From: Nonomuraea terrae
Lineage (GTDB): Bacteria > Actinomycetota > Actinomycetes > Streptosporangiales > Streptosporangiaceae
NCBI RefSeq assembly: GCF_004348995.1
Contig: NZ_SMKQ01000014.1
Coordinates: 1-64,000, forward strand
Direction of reading: 5' to 3'
DNA: 64,000 nucleotides
Position numbers and translations under genes: made by a program. Below are positions 15,719-24,017 of the stretch, piece after piece. Each line of letters starts with the position of its first letter. The stretch's first letter is position 1. A model generated the notes under the pieces. That model searched no databases. It saw only the letters and a list, made by a program, of their open reading frames with translations, and was not told the DNA's origin.

Positions 15719-15761
15719 CAGCCATATCCGCCCGATTTTCGGCGAGTACTACGGGGACCCC
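15719..15761 (-). repeat. Right terminal inverted repeat of the Tn3-family unit
   Basis: The reverse complement begins GGGGTCCCCGTAGTACTCG and follows the left repeat for 43 bp with one mismatch. The outer end is exactly at 15761, followed by the duplication GGGAT. Confidence 0.95.
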
Positions 15762-15766
15762 GGGAT
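15762..15766. repeat. Right target-site duplication GGGAT
   Basis: Identical to the five bases preceding the left inverted repeat (12071-12075), as expected for a Tn3-type staggered insertion. Confidence 0.9.
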
Positions 15767-15960
15767 GTGGGGCACCACGGGGGTCAGCATCGCGGAGCCG
15801 AGGAGCGCCAGCTTGTCGGCGTCGAGGCGCAGAACGCGGGCGAGCGATTCGAGGACCTGCGACGACGGGTTGCGGTCGCGACCGCGTTCCAGGCGCAGGT
15901 AGAGGGTTGATCGATCTCGCGGTTGGACACCAGCAACTCTACGGCCAGGCGTGCGATCGC
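15762..15960 (-). pseudogene. XRE-family helix-turn-helix gene split by the Tn3 unit
   Basis: Minus-strand reading gives LYLRLERGRDRNPSSQVLES and LARVLRLDADKLALLG, the second half of an XRE/MmyB-like DNA-binding domain. The N-terminal helices (SNREIDQ region) are out of frame near 15905. The frame runs into the right duplication; joining bases 12070-12022 continues it as HIPAATDRHDTQHGEGSA and a stop. The original protein was therefore short, without a MmyB C-terminal domain. It was probably already frameshifted or has decayed since. Confidence 0.6.
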
Positions 15961-16007
15961 TGCACGGATGAGATTTCAGCAGGGGCCGATGTTCCCGAGC
16001 GCCGCGG

Positions 16008-16964
16008 TCAGCTCTGGGCGATCACGGTCAGGACGGTCTTGCCGGTGGCGCCTCCGCCGTCGATGTACCGGTGCGCCTCGGCGGCCTGTGCCAGCGGCAG
16101 TTCCCGGGACACACTGACCTTCAGTTTTCCGGAGTCGGCCAGCTCGGCCAGGTGCTCCAGGCCGCGGTAGTCGGGCTCGACGATGAGGGGCGCCACCCGC
16201 AGGCCGCGCTCGGCCGCCTCCTCGGAGATGTCCAGCCCGCGCGGCAGCGGGATGAGCAGTCCACCTTCGGCCAGCACCTCCAGCGAGCGGCGGCGGGTCT
16301 CGCCACCGACGAGGTCGAGCACCACGTCCACGGGCTCGACGGCGTCCTCGAACGCGATGGCTGTGTAGTCGATCACCTCATCGGCTCCCAGTGAACGCAC
16401 GAAGTCGTGCTTGGCGGCCCGGGCGGTGCCTATCACGTACGCGCCCCGCGCCTGGGCGATCTGCACCGCCAGATGGCCGACGCCGCCCGCCGCCGCGTGG
16501 ATCAGTACGCGCATGCCGGGCCCTACCTGAGCGGTGTCGACCAGGGACTGCCAGGCGGTCAATCCCGCCAGCGGCAGCGCCGCAGCCTCCGCGTGCGACA
16601 GGGTCGCGGGTTTGCGGGCGACCTGGCGCGAGCGCACCGCGACGAACTCGGCGTACGTGCCGGCACGGTGCGGGAAGTTCGGCATGCCGTACACCTCATC
16701 GCCCGGCTGGAAGCGGGTCACGCCGTAGCCGATCTCCTCCACCACACCCGACAGGTCCCAGCCGGGGATGAACGGCGGCCCACCCACTTGGGTGGCGAAG
16801 CCGCCGCCGGCGCGGGTCTTGCCGTCGATCGGGTTGACCCCGGCGGCGTGCACTCGTACCAGCACCTCGGTGACCCCCGGCTCGGGCCGGGAAACCTCAG
16901 TGAGCTGCAGCACTTCCGGCCCGCCGTAGGCGTGCTGGACGATCGCCCGCATGGTCGCCGTCAT
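16008..16964 (-). CDS. NADP-dependent quinone oxidoreductase-like MDR protein
   Basis: A 318-residue zinc-free medium-chain reductase. The GroES-like N-terminus has MRAIVQHAYGGPEVLQLTEV, the dinucleotide fold has VLIHAAAGGVGHLAVQIAQ, and the C-terminus ends in the family AAEAHRYIDGGGATGKTVL. No structural or catalytic zinc cysteines are present. It probably reduces quinones or enones with NADPH in the cytoplasm. The start follows a strong AGGAGGAG. A TetR gene is divergent 370 bp away, a plausible regulator. Confidence 0.9.
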   Translation of the reverse strand: MTATMRAIVQHAYGGPEVLQLTEVSRPEPGVTEVLVRVHAAGVNPIDGKTRAGGGFATQVGGPPFIPGWDLSGVVEEIGYGVTRFQPGDEVYGMPNFPHRAGTYAEFVAVRSRQVARKPATLSHAEAAALPLAGLTAWQSLVDTAQVGPGMRVLIHAAAGGVGHLAVQIAQARGAYVIGTARAAKHDFVRSLGADEVIDYTAIAFEDAVEPVDVVLDLVGGETRRRSLEVLAEGGLLIPLPRGLDISEEAAERGLRVAPLIVEPDYRGLEHLAELADSGKLKVSVSRELPLAQAAEAHRYIDGGGATGKTVLTVIAQS

Positions 16965-17297
16965 GACGTACTCCTCCTGTGAGCCCTTCGGCCGAGCCGA
17001 GCCAGGGTGTGGGCGGCGATCTCGTGCCGGCCCGCTACCGATCGATCAGGGGGACGCGGCCGGGCTCAGTCACCATTGATGGCGCCAGAGCCGGACGCCT
17101 GGTGCCGATCGTCCACCTGCATGGGACCAAGAATTCCACGGGAGTGCGGACCCGCCCCCGCCATATCCTCCGTGTCCTGGAAAGTGGCTCTCACGGGTGA
17201 GTCCAGCATTCCGAACATTCCCGAGGGGCCCCGCCTCGGGCCGCGACACGGGATCAGGCGGCCTGGGTGGGCGCGTCGCGGCAGGCGGCCTCGAAAC
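16965..17297. other. Gene-free spacer between MDR and TetR genes
   Basis: Short open frames exist but none resembles a known protein, and no repeats or strong hairpins were noticed. The MDR promoter should lie in the first 100 bases, but I could not locate it. Confidence 0.4.
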
Positions 17298-17327
17298 TTG
17301 ACTGTTCGTTCCAGATACGGCTAGTCT
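17298..17327 (+). promoter_or_regulatory. Promoter of TetR 17335, probably leaderless
   Basis: TTGACT at 17298-17303 and TAGTCT at 17322-17327 with an 18-bp spacer. The GTG start at 17335 is seven bases after the -10 box, so the transcript would begin at or next to the start codon, a common actinobacterial arrangement. Confidence 0.6.
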
Positions 17328-17334
17328 GCGTAGC

Positions 17335-17916
17335 GTGGCACGGGTGAGGGAGTTCGACACGGAGGCCGCGCTGGAAGCGGCGATGTCGGTCTTCCGGCAC
17401 AAGGGGTATGAGGGCACCTCGGTGCAGGACCTGGTCGACGCCACCGGGGTGGGCCGCGGCTCTCTCTATGCGGCGTTCGGCAGCAAGGAAGGCCTGTATC
17501 GGGCGGTGCTGGACCGTTACCGGGAGCGGTACGCGCTGCCTCTGGTCGATCTGCTGCGCAGCGGCACCCCGGCACGGAAGCTGATCCGCGACATCCTGGT
17601 CGATCTGGTGGAGACGATCCTGCGGGACGGGCGCGAGCAGGCCTGTCTGATCGTCAGCGCCGCGACCGAGCGGCTGTGCCACGACCCCGAGGTGGCCACG
17701 CGGGTGGGGGCGACGACCTCGCTGCTGGAGGACGAGCTGACCGGGGTGATCGCGGCGGCCCAGGCCCGCGGCGAGCCGGTCGGCATCCGCGACCCCCGGG
17801 ACTCGGCGAGGCTCATCATGACGCTCATTCATGGGTTGCGTGTCACGGGGGCGATCAACCCCGACCGCCGGCACCTGATGAGCGTCGTGGAGGCAGCCCT
17901 GAGCTGCCTTGACTGA
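17335..17916 (+). CDS. TetR/AcrR family transcriptional regulator
   Basis: A 193-residue repressor: FDTEAALEAAMSVFRHKGYE then VQDLVDATGVGRGSLYAAFG is the AcrR-type helix-turn-helix, followed by a helical domain with EQACLIVSAATERLCHDPEV. The frame starts at a GTG aligned with the promoter at 17298-17327; no Shine-Dalgarno is seen, consistent with leaderless translation. Its likely targets are the flanking MDR genes at 16008 and 18103. The ligand is unknown. Confidence 0.9.
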   Translation: MARVREFDTEAALEAAMSVFRHKGYEGTSVQDLVDATGVGRGSLYAAFGSKEGLYRAVLDRYRERYALPLVDLLRSGTPARKLIRDILVDLVETILRDGREQACLIVSAATERLCHDPEVATRVGATTSLLEDELTGVIAAAQARGEPVGIRDPRDSARLIMTLIHGLRVTGAINPDRRHLMSVVEAALSCLD

Positions 17917-17983
17917 CGTTTCACGCCCTAAATCTGTAACGATCATTCAAGATATTTACTGGCGACAGCCAGGAAGAGGTTCC

Positions 17984-18106
17984 ATGGACGACAACGACAC
18001 GCTGCACCGCCGCTCCGACATCCGGGCCGGGGACAGTCCGTGGGCGCTCGGGGTTCCCGCTGCGCGGGCGGCCGATCGGCCGGGCACGTTCAGGAGCCGG
18101 CTGTGA
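17984..18106 (+). CDS. Possible 40-residue leader peptide coupled to MDR gene
   Basis: ATG at 17984 is preceded by AGGAAGAGG. The frame ends with a TGA overlapping the GTG start of the next gene (GTGA at 18103-18106), the geometry of translational coupling. The peptide starts MDDNDTLHRRSDIRAGDS and has no known family. It may be real and serve translation of the downstream reductase, or be chance. Confidence 0.4.
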   Translation: MDDNDTLHRRSDIRAGDSPWALGVPAARAADRPGTFRSRL

Positions 18107-19044
18107 GGGCCGTCGGCGCATTCGGCTTCGGCGGGCCCGAGGTCCTGCAGGTGGTGGAGGTGCCCGAGCCGCATGCCGGACCCGGCTGCGTACGCATCCG
18201 CGTGCACGCCGCCGCAGTCAATCCGGCGGACACGCTCATGCGTGCCGGACAGGTTCGCCTGCCTGGTGTGCGGCCGCCGTACATCCCCGGGCAGGACGCC
18301 GCAGGCGTCGTGGACGAGATAGGCCCCGGCACCGCCACCGGCCTGCGGATGGGCGACCGGGTGATGGCCATGGTCATGCCGAACGTCCCCGGCGGCGGTG
18401 CCTACGCCGAGCACGTGGTCTTGCCCGCCTCCTGGGTGGCCAGGGCGCCGGCCGCCGCCGGCCACGCCGAGGCCGCGACCCTGCCGCTCAACGGTCTCAC
18501 CGCGCGCCTGGCGCTCGACCTGCTCGCCCTGTCGCCCGGCCAGACGCTCGCGATCACCGGCGCGGCCGGCGCGGTCGGCGGCATGCTGATCCAACTGGCG
18601 AAGGCCGACGGGCTGCGGGTCGTCGGCGACGCCGCTCCTGCCGACCGCGACCTGGTCCGGTCTCTGGGTGCGGACTCGGTGGTCGCCAGGGGCGGCGACG
18701 TGGCCACGCGGTTCCGCGAGGTCATGCCCGCCGGAGTGCACGCTCTGGCCGACGCCGCACTCATCGGTGCCCCGGTTGCGGCGGCGGTCCGCGACGGCGG
18801 AGGCATCGCCGCCTTCCGCGGCACGGCCGCCTTCGGCCCGCCCGAACGCGGGCTCAGCTACCACCAGGTCTACGTCCCCGACTACGGCGGCAGACCCGAC
18901 AAGCTCGACTTGTTGCGCCGCCTGGCGGAGACCGGTGCGCTGGCCATGCGCGTGGCGGGCACCTTCCTGCCCGAACAGGCCGCCGAGGCCCACCGCCGCT
19001 TCGAGGCCGGAGGCGTCCGGGGACGGCTGGTCCTGCAGTTCTGA
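18103..19044 (+). CDS. Zinc-free MDR oxidoreductase (quinone reductase-like)
   Basis: A 313-residue protein: GAFGFGGPEVLQVVEVPEP at the start, GroES-like domain with PPYIPGQDAAGVVDEIG, nucleotide fold LAITGAAGAVGGMLIQLAK, and C-terminal AAEAHRRFEAGGVRGRLVL. It lacks zinc ligands, so alcohol dehydrogenase activity is unlikely; NADPH-dependent reduction of quinones or enones fits the family. GTG 18103 follows CAGGAG at six-base spacing; the upstream extension lacks homology. It is followed by a Gfo/Idh/MocA gene 75 bp away, probably in the same operon. Confidence 0.9.
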   Translation: MRAVGAFGFGGPEVLQVVEVPEPHAGPGCVRIRVHAAAVNPADTLMRAGQVRLPGVRPPYIPGQDAAGVVDEIGPGTATGLRMGDRVMAMVMPNVPGGGAYAEHVVLPASWVARAPAAAGHAEAATLPLNGLTARLALDLLALSPGQTLAITGAAGAVGGMLIQLAKADGLRVVGDAAPADRDLVRSLGADSVVARGGDVATRFREVMPAGVHALADAALIGAPVAAAVRDGGGIAAFRGTAAFGPPERGLSYHQVYVPDYGGRPDKLDLLRRLAETGALAMRVAGTFLPEQAAEAHRRFEAGGVRGRLVLQF

Positions 19045-19119
19045 CCCACCACACCACCCCCGCACACGACATCGGCACACCGTTCGCCGCCGGCGACCGG
19101 ACACCACCAAAGGAGCATC

Positions 19120-20229
19120 ATGAAGATCGGCGTCGGCATCATCGGGGCGAGCGTCGGCGGCTGGGCGGCCATCAGCCATGTCCCCGCGCTCAAGGCCCTC
19201 CCGGACTACGAGTTGCGTGCCATCAGCACCTCACGCCGCGAGTCCGCCGGGCGGGCCGCCAAGGAGTTCGACCTCTCGGCGGCTTTCGACGACCCCGCCG
19301 ACCTGATTGCCCACCCCGGAGTGGATCTGGTGGTGGTGTCGGTCAAGGTGCCCCACCACCACGCCCTGATCTCCGCGGCGCTGGCGGCGGGGAAGATGGT
19401 CTACAGCGAGTGGCCCCTCGGCGTCGGCACCGACGAGGCGGCCGACCTGGCCGCCCGGGCCGAGGCGGCAGGGGTCCGTACGGTGATCGGGCTGCAGGGC
19501 GGCTTCCTCCCGGCGATCCGCCACACCCGTGACCTGGTCGCGGACGGCTACGTCGGGAAGGTGCTCGGCACGACGCTGGTCGGATCGGGCCTGTCCTGGA
19601 GCCCCGTCACCGACCGCGCGCACGCCTATCTCTACGACGCCGCCGCCGGCGCGTCGCTCTTGACGGCGTCGGCGCTGCACGCCCTGGAGGCGGTCAACGT
19701 CGTGCTCGGCGAGCTCACCGATATCTCGGCCAACCTGGTCACTAGCCTCACACAGGCACAGGTGATCGACGAGGGCTCCACCATTCCGGTGACGGTGGCC
19801 GATCAGGTATCTGTCACGGGCACCTTCGGCAGCGGTGCCGCCCTCTCCCTGTTCTACCGGGGCGGCTTCTCCCGTGGCGACAACTTCCGCTGGGAGATCA
19901 ACGGCACCGACGGCGACCTGGTCCTGACCGCCCCCGGCATCAACGGCAACCTCCAGGCTCTGGACCTGCGACTGCAGGGCGGCCGGGGCGATGACCAGGC
20001 GCTTGCCGACATCGCCCTCCCCGACAGCCGCTTCCATCCGGTCCCGCGCCACCTGCCCGCAACGGCGCAGGGCGTCGCCCAGGTTTACGCGCGCTTTGGG
20101 AGGGACCTGCGTGAGGGCACGCACACCGTGCCCGGCTTCGGCCATGCCCTGCGGAGACACCGGCTCATCGACACGATCGAGCGGGCCTCCCGCACGGGAG
20201 CCACCCAGATACCGGCCCCGGCGGCATAG
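19120..20229 (+). CDS. Gfo/Idh/MocA family oxidoreductase
   Basis: A 369-residue NAD(P)-dependent dehydrogenase. The Rossmann N-terminus reads GVGIIGASVGGWAAISHVPA, followed by VVVSVKVPHHHALISAALAA and YSEWPLGVGTDEA, where the family normally has the EKP-type lysine motif; here it is SEWPL, a known variant without lysine. The C-terminal alpha/beta domain runs from about residue 130. It should oxidise or reduce a sugar-like or cyclic alcohol substrate. AAAGGAG precedes the ATG. Confidence 0.9.
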   Translation: MKIGVGIIGASVGGWAAISHVPALKALPDYELRAISTSRRESAGRAAKEFDLSAAFDDPADLIAHPGVDLVVVSVKVPHHHALISAALAAGKMVYSEWPLGVGTDEAADLAARAEAAGVRTVIGLQGGFLPAIRHTRDLVADGYVGKVLGTTLVGSGLSWSPVTDRAHAYLYDAAAGASLLTASALHALEAVNVVLGELTDISANLVTSLTQAQVIDEGSTIPVTVADQVSVTGTFGSGAALSLFYRGGFSRGDNFRWEINGTDGDLVLTAPGINGNLQALDLRLQGGRGDDQALADIALPDSRFHPVPRHLPATAQGVAQVYARFGRDLREGTHTVPGFGHALRRHRLIDTIERASRTGATQIPAPAA

Positions 20230-20793
20230 GGGCGCCGCCTGGACGTGCTTCGTCGCATGGAACACATCACCATGACATCAACCGGCCGGCGTGCCCCCGG
20301 CCAAACCGCGCGAACCGAAACCGTCGGTTCCCGGCTCGGCGACTGGTTACAACCGTGGGTTTTACCCTGCTGCGTGACCGACCTCCACCACCTGATGATC
20401 GACGCCACCCTCGGCGCTTTCCCGAACCCGCGATGCCGAAGCACTCACCGCGCTCGCCGACGCAACAGCTGACCAGGTCAGCCTCAGCGCCGATACGCCC
20501 TTCCTGGCAGCGCGGGTTCGGGAAAGCTGGGAGGTGCCCTGGATGCAACATGCCTTCAAACCCGGTCAACCTGCCTTACGTACCTAAAAGATCATCTCGC
20601 TCTGACCTGCGGGAAGATGCCAACAACCCCAGATAGCAGAGCACGGCCGCAACCGGCAGGGTAAGACGGTGAGCGGCGTCCCGGCCCACGCGACAGAGCA
20701 GGCGGACGTTGTGCCCTTGGTGCGCTCGTCTGTACTGGTCATTTGCCAGTTCGGCCGTGCTTCCGCACTTGCATCCGGATCTAGGAAACGCCC
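20230..20793. other. Intergenic region with one decayed small frame
   Basis: Between the Gfo/Idh/MocA and SDR genes there is no intact gene. A GTG at 20374 opens VTDLHHLMIDATLGAFP, and the sensible reading moves frame near 20430 to DAEALTALADATADQVSLSA and ends at 20587. The product is unrecognised. A possible operator, ACTGG-N7-CCAGT, lies at 20734-20750 before the SDR gene. Confidence 0.35.
20416..20527. repeat. 17-bp inverted repeat with a nested palindrome
   Basis: GCTTTCCCGAACCCGCG at 20416-20432 is exactly complementary to 20511-20527, 78 bp apart. Midway lies GCTGACC-A-GGTCAGC, another perfect inverted repeat. It could be a cruciform, a small insertion footprint or a protein-binding region. 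Confidence 0.6.
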
Positions 20794-21717
20794 ATGTCTG
20801 AGCTCTTCCGTAGTCCCTTCGACCGCCATTCGACCGCTTCGGAGGTGATCAAGAGTGTCGACCTCTCCGGCAAACGCGCAGTGATCACTGGCGCCACGTC
20901 CGGTATCGGTGTGGAGACCGCCCGTGCACTGGCGGCCATCGGCGCCGAGGTCACCCTCGCGGTTCGGCGTCCCGACGCCGGCGAGCAGGTCGCAGCCGAC
21001 CTGCGGACCAAGACCGGCAAGGACGCGATCCACGTCGCCCGGGTGGACGTGGCGGACCTGGCCTCGGTGAACGCGTTCACCGCTGCCTGGGCCGGTCCCC
21101 TGCACATCCTGGTCAACAACGCCGGGATCATGATGCTCCCCGAACTGGAGCGGGGCACCGGTGGCCACGAGCAGCAGTTCGCCACCAACTACCTGGGGCA
21201 CTTCGCCCTGGCCCTGGGCCTGCATGGGGCACTCGCTGACGCCGGCGGTGCGCGCATGGTGAACGTGTCTTCCAGCGGTCACATGTTCTCCCCGGTCGTC
21301 TTCGACGACCTGGACTATCGCTTCCGCCCCTACGACGCGCTGGGCGCCTACGGCCAGTCCAAGACCGCCGAAGTGCTCCTGGCCGTCGAGGCGGACCGGC
21401 GCTGGTCAGGCGAGGGCATCCGGGCGAACGCGCTGCACCCCGGGGCAATCGCCACCAACCTCCAGCGGCACACCGGCGGCCTGAAGACCCCCGAGCCCTA
21501 CCGCAAGACCCTCGGACAGGGCGCGGCCACCTCCGTCTTCCTCGCCGCCTCCCCGCTGGCCGAAGGCGTCGGCGGACGCTACTTCGAAGACGTCAACGAA
21601 GCCCCGCAGGTCACCTCACGGCCCACACAACTGGGCGTGCCGGGAGTGGCACCCTATGCGCTCGATGCCGCGAACGCCGAGCGCCTGTGGGACCTCGGCA
21701 CCACCATCCTGCGCTGA
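20794..21717 (+). CDS. SDR family oxidoreductase (WW-oxidoreductase/retinol dehydrogenase-like)
   Basis: A 307-residue SDR with VITGATSGIGVETARALAAI, HILVNNAGIMM, the YxxxK site as AYGQSKTAEVLL, and NALHPGAIATNLQRH, all typical of the retinol-dehydrogenase/WWOX-like group. The NADPH-dependent substrate is unknown. The stop at 21715-21717 coincides with the first bases of a Tn3 transposase remnant. The gene itself looks complete, so the transposon fragment was joined just beyond its end. Confidence 0.9.
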   Translation: MSELFRSPFDRHSTASEVIKSVDLSGKRAVITGATSGIGVETARALAAIGAEVTLAVRRPDAGEQVAADLRTKTGKDAIHVARVDVADLASVNAFTAAWAGPLHILVNNAGIMMLPELERGTGGHEQQFATNYLGHFALALGLHGALADAGGARMVNVSSSGHMFSPVVFDDLDYRFRPYDALGAYGQSKTAEVLLAVEADRRWSGEGIRANALHPGAIATNLQRHTGGLKTPEPYRKTLGQGAATSVFLAASPLAEGVGGRYFEDVNEAPQVTSRPTQLGVPGVAPYALDAANAERLWDLGTTILR

Positions 21718-23052
21718 CCGCGGTCGTCCCGGCCGAGTTGGTGGAGCTGATGTACCGGGCCGACAGCACGAAGCGGGAGCGGATCCTGCGCACCGTGTAC
21801 GAGTGCGGCGTCTTTCCGACGCTACGGGAGAAACTGCGGTGCAAGGAGATCTGGGTGGTCGGCGCCGACCGGCGGCGCGACCCCGACGACGACCTGCCGA
21901 AGGACTTCGAGGACCGGCGGGCCGAGAACTACGCCAATTCACGCCTACGGGACAAGGACCGGGATCCGCGCGGTCGCCGCCGGCGACCATCCCCACACCG
22001 AGGACGACCTTCGGTACGCGCGCCGCCGCTATCTGACCGTCGAGGCCTGCCGCGAGGTCGCCCGGGTGATCGCCAACGCGACCTTCGCTGTCCGGCAGGC
22101 CGCCCTGTGGGGCGAGGGCACGACCACGGTCGCCTCGGACTCCACTCACTTCTCAGCCTTCGATCAGAACATCTTCACCGAGTGGCACTCCCGCTACCGC
22201 AGGGCCAAGCGCGGCGTGCTGATCTACTGGACGGTCGAAACCGGCGGGTCCATGGCCGTCCACTCCCAGCTGATCTCCTGCTCCGCGTCCGAGGTGCACG
22301 CCATGGTCGAGGGCGCGATGCGGCACGGCACCGACATGGAGATCGAGCAGAACGTCGTCGACTCCCACGGCGCCTCGTTCGTCGGGTTCGGGATCACCCG
22401 GCTGCTGGACTTCGACCTGGTCGCCCGGTTCAAGCAGATCAACAAGATGAAGCTGTATGTGCCCGGCCGGGGCGAGGACTTCTCCTACCCGTTGCTCGGA
22501 CCCGCGCTGACCAGGCCGATCCGGTGGGACATCATCACCCAGAACTACGACATCATGATGAAGTACGCCACCGCGATCCGGCTGCGGACCGCCTCCACCG
22601 AGGCCCTGCTACGCCGGTTCACCAGCGAGACCACCCACCCCGCCCACGCCGCGATGCTGGAGGTCGGCCGCGCCCAGCGCACCGTCTTCCTGGCCCGCTG
22701 GCTTCGCGACCGCGATCTTCAGCGGGAGACCGAATCCGGGCTGAACGTGGTGGAGAACTACAACGGCGTCAACGACTACATCAAGTTCGGCAAGCGCGGA
22801 GAGCTCGCCTCCAACCGGCGCGAAGAACAGGAACCGGGGATGTTGTGCCTGCACATTCTCCAGTCGGCCCTCGGTCTGATCAACACGCTGATAATCCAGG
22901 ACGCCCTCGCCCTACCCGAGTGGGAGAACGTCCTGACCGACGCCGACCGGCGCGGGCTCACGCCGCTGTTCCACACCAACATGACCCCCTACGGTGAGAT
23001 CCAGCTGCGCATCGACCGGCGCCTGGACCTCACCGACCTGCCGACTGCGTAA
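21718..23052 (+). pseudogene. Tn3-family transposase TnpA, middle and C-terminal remnant
   Basis: The first part (to about 21960) reads YECGVFPTLREKLRCKEIWV and DDLPKDFEDRRAENY. After an internal deletion and frame change it continues TGIRAVAAGDHPHTEDDLRY to the stop at 23052. The catalytic acids remain: TVASDSTHFSAFDQN, VVDSHGASFVGFGIT and NVVENYN. About 430 of 1000 residues survive, lacking the N-terminal domains and roughly 120 internal residues. It belongs to a different Tn3 subgroup from the fragment at 328-1479, judging by the motif sequences. No terminal repeat was found after the stop. Confidence 0.88.
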
Positions 23053-23106
23053 CGCCGGACGCTCGCCCGTTCCGGCGCTCGTTGCCGGCGGGGCGTCGGC
23101 GATACT

Positions 23107-23952
23107 GTGGGCGTGGAGTACGTGTCCAGAGTGCCGCGACCGCCGCTGGACGGGCTGATCGACGACCTTTACTACCTGGAGGGTGCGCCGCCGTACGCCC
23201 GGCTGACGCTGCCGCCGAGTCCGTCGGCGTTGCTCATCGTCAACCTCGGGGCGCCGTTCCGCATCCGCGCCGGCATCGACATCGAGACGGCCGAGTACGC
23301 CGACGGCTGCGTGGTCACCATGCCCACCCGCGCCTTCGAGTTCGGCTATCCGCCGGAGACCCGGTCAGTCGGCGTGCACTTCAAGCCGTGGGGGCCGGCG
23401 CCGTTCCTGCCGATGCCGGCGGCCGAGCTGTGTGACCGGCCGGTGACGGTGGAGCAGGTTTGGGGCCGGCCCGCCATTGCTGAGCTGCGGGACCGGCTGG
23501 CCACGGCGGCCGGGCCGGACGAGATGCTGACGCTGCTCGAGGAGGAGCTGATGCGACGGCTGTGCGAGACCGCCGGTCTGGGGCTGGTCCGCCATACGAG
23601 CAGCGTCATCGCGGCGACCAGCGGGGCGGTGGCGATCGGCGACCTGAGCGTGGCAGCCGGTGTCAGCAGCACTCATCTGGCACAGCGGTTCAAGGAGCTC
23701 ATCGGCGTCACGCCGAAGCGGCTGGCCCGCACCTACCGCTTCACCGCCACCGTGTTCGCGATCGACCCCGCCGGACCGATCGACTGGGGCGACCTCGCCG
23801 GTGGCGCAGGCTACTTCGACCAGGCCCACTTCGGCCACGAGTTCCGGGCGTTCACCGGGCTCACGCCGACCCGGTACGTCGAAGTCCGGCGGCGGTTCCT
23901 GCGCGAACATCCCGGCCACGCGCTGGACGGCTGGCCGCTGCCGGCCGATTGA
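23107..23952 (+). CDS. AraC family transcriptional regulator
   Basis: A 281-residue regulator. The N-terminal part has PPLDGLIDDLYYLEG and a jelly-roll sensor as in the DUF6597 group. The C-terminal double helix-turn-helix has IGDLSVAAGVSSTHLAQRF and FDQAHFGHEFRAFTGLTPT. GTG at 23107 starts the frame. It stands 65 bp upstream of a RibD-type reductase in the same direction, a pairing often seen, and probably activates or represses that gene. Confidence 0.9.
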   Translation: MGVEYVSRVPRPPLDGLIDDLYYLEGAPPYARLTLPPSPSALLIVNLGAPFRIRAGIDIETAEYADGCVVTMPTRAFEFGYPPETRSVGVHFKPWGPAPFLPMPAAELCDRPVTVEQVWGRPAIAELRDRLATAAGPDEMLTLLEEELMRRLCETAGLGLVRHTSSVIAATSGAVAIGDLSVAAGVSSTHLAQRFKELIGVTPKRLARTYRFTATVFAIDPAGPIDWGDLAGGAGYFDQAHFGHEFRAFTGLTPTRYVEVRRRFLREHPGHALDGWPLPAD

Positions 23953-24017
23953 TTTCTTACAAGAGCGACAGCTCCCGACACGCTAATTTGGGGCACCCCG
24001 AAGTAGAGGAGAGCCCC

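Larger units (their letters stand above)
12076..15761. mobile_element. Non-autonomous Tn3-family transposon with ECF sigma factor and RibD-type cargo
   Basis: A 3686-bp unit with inverted repeats at both ends (42/43 identical) and flanking GGGAT duplications. Inside, from right to left on the minus strand, are the first 120 or so residues of TnpA, a RibD-type reductase and a deleted TnpI-like recombinase with its core site; an ECF sigma gene is on the plus strand. TnpA lacks its catalytic domain, so movement would need a transposase in trans. It sits inside a small XRE-family gene. Boundaries are direct observation; the history of cargo capture is inference. Confidence 0.92.

Noticed and set aside
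23053-23095. Tn3 terminal repeat after the tnpA remnant
   Set aside because: The sequence forms CCGG-rich hairpins but has no GGGG end with an internal GAAAA/TTTTC block and no partner upstream.
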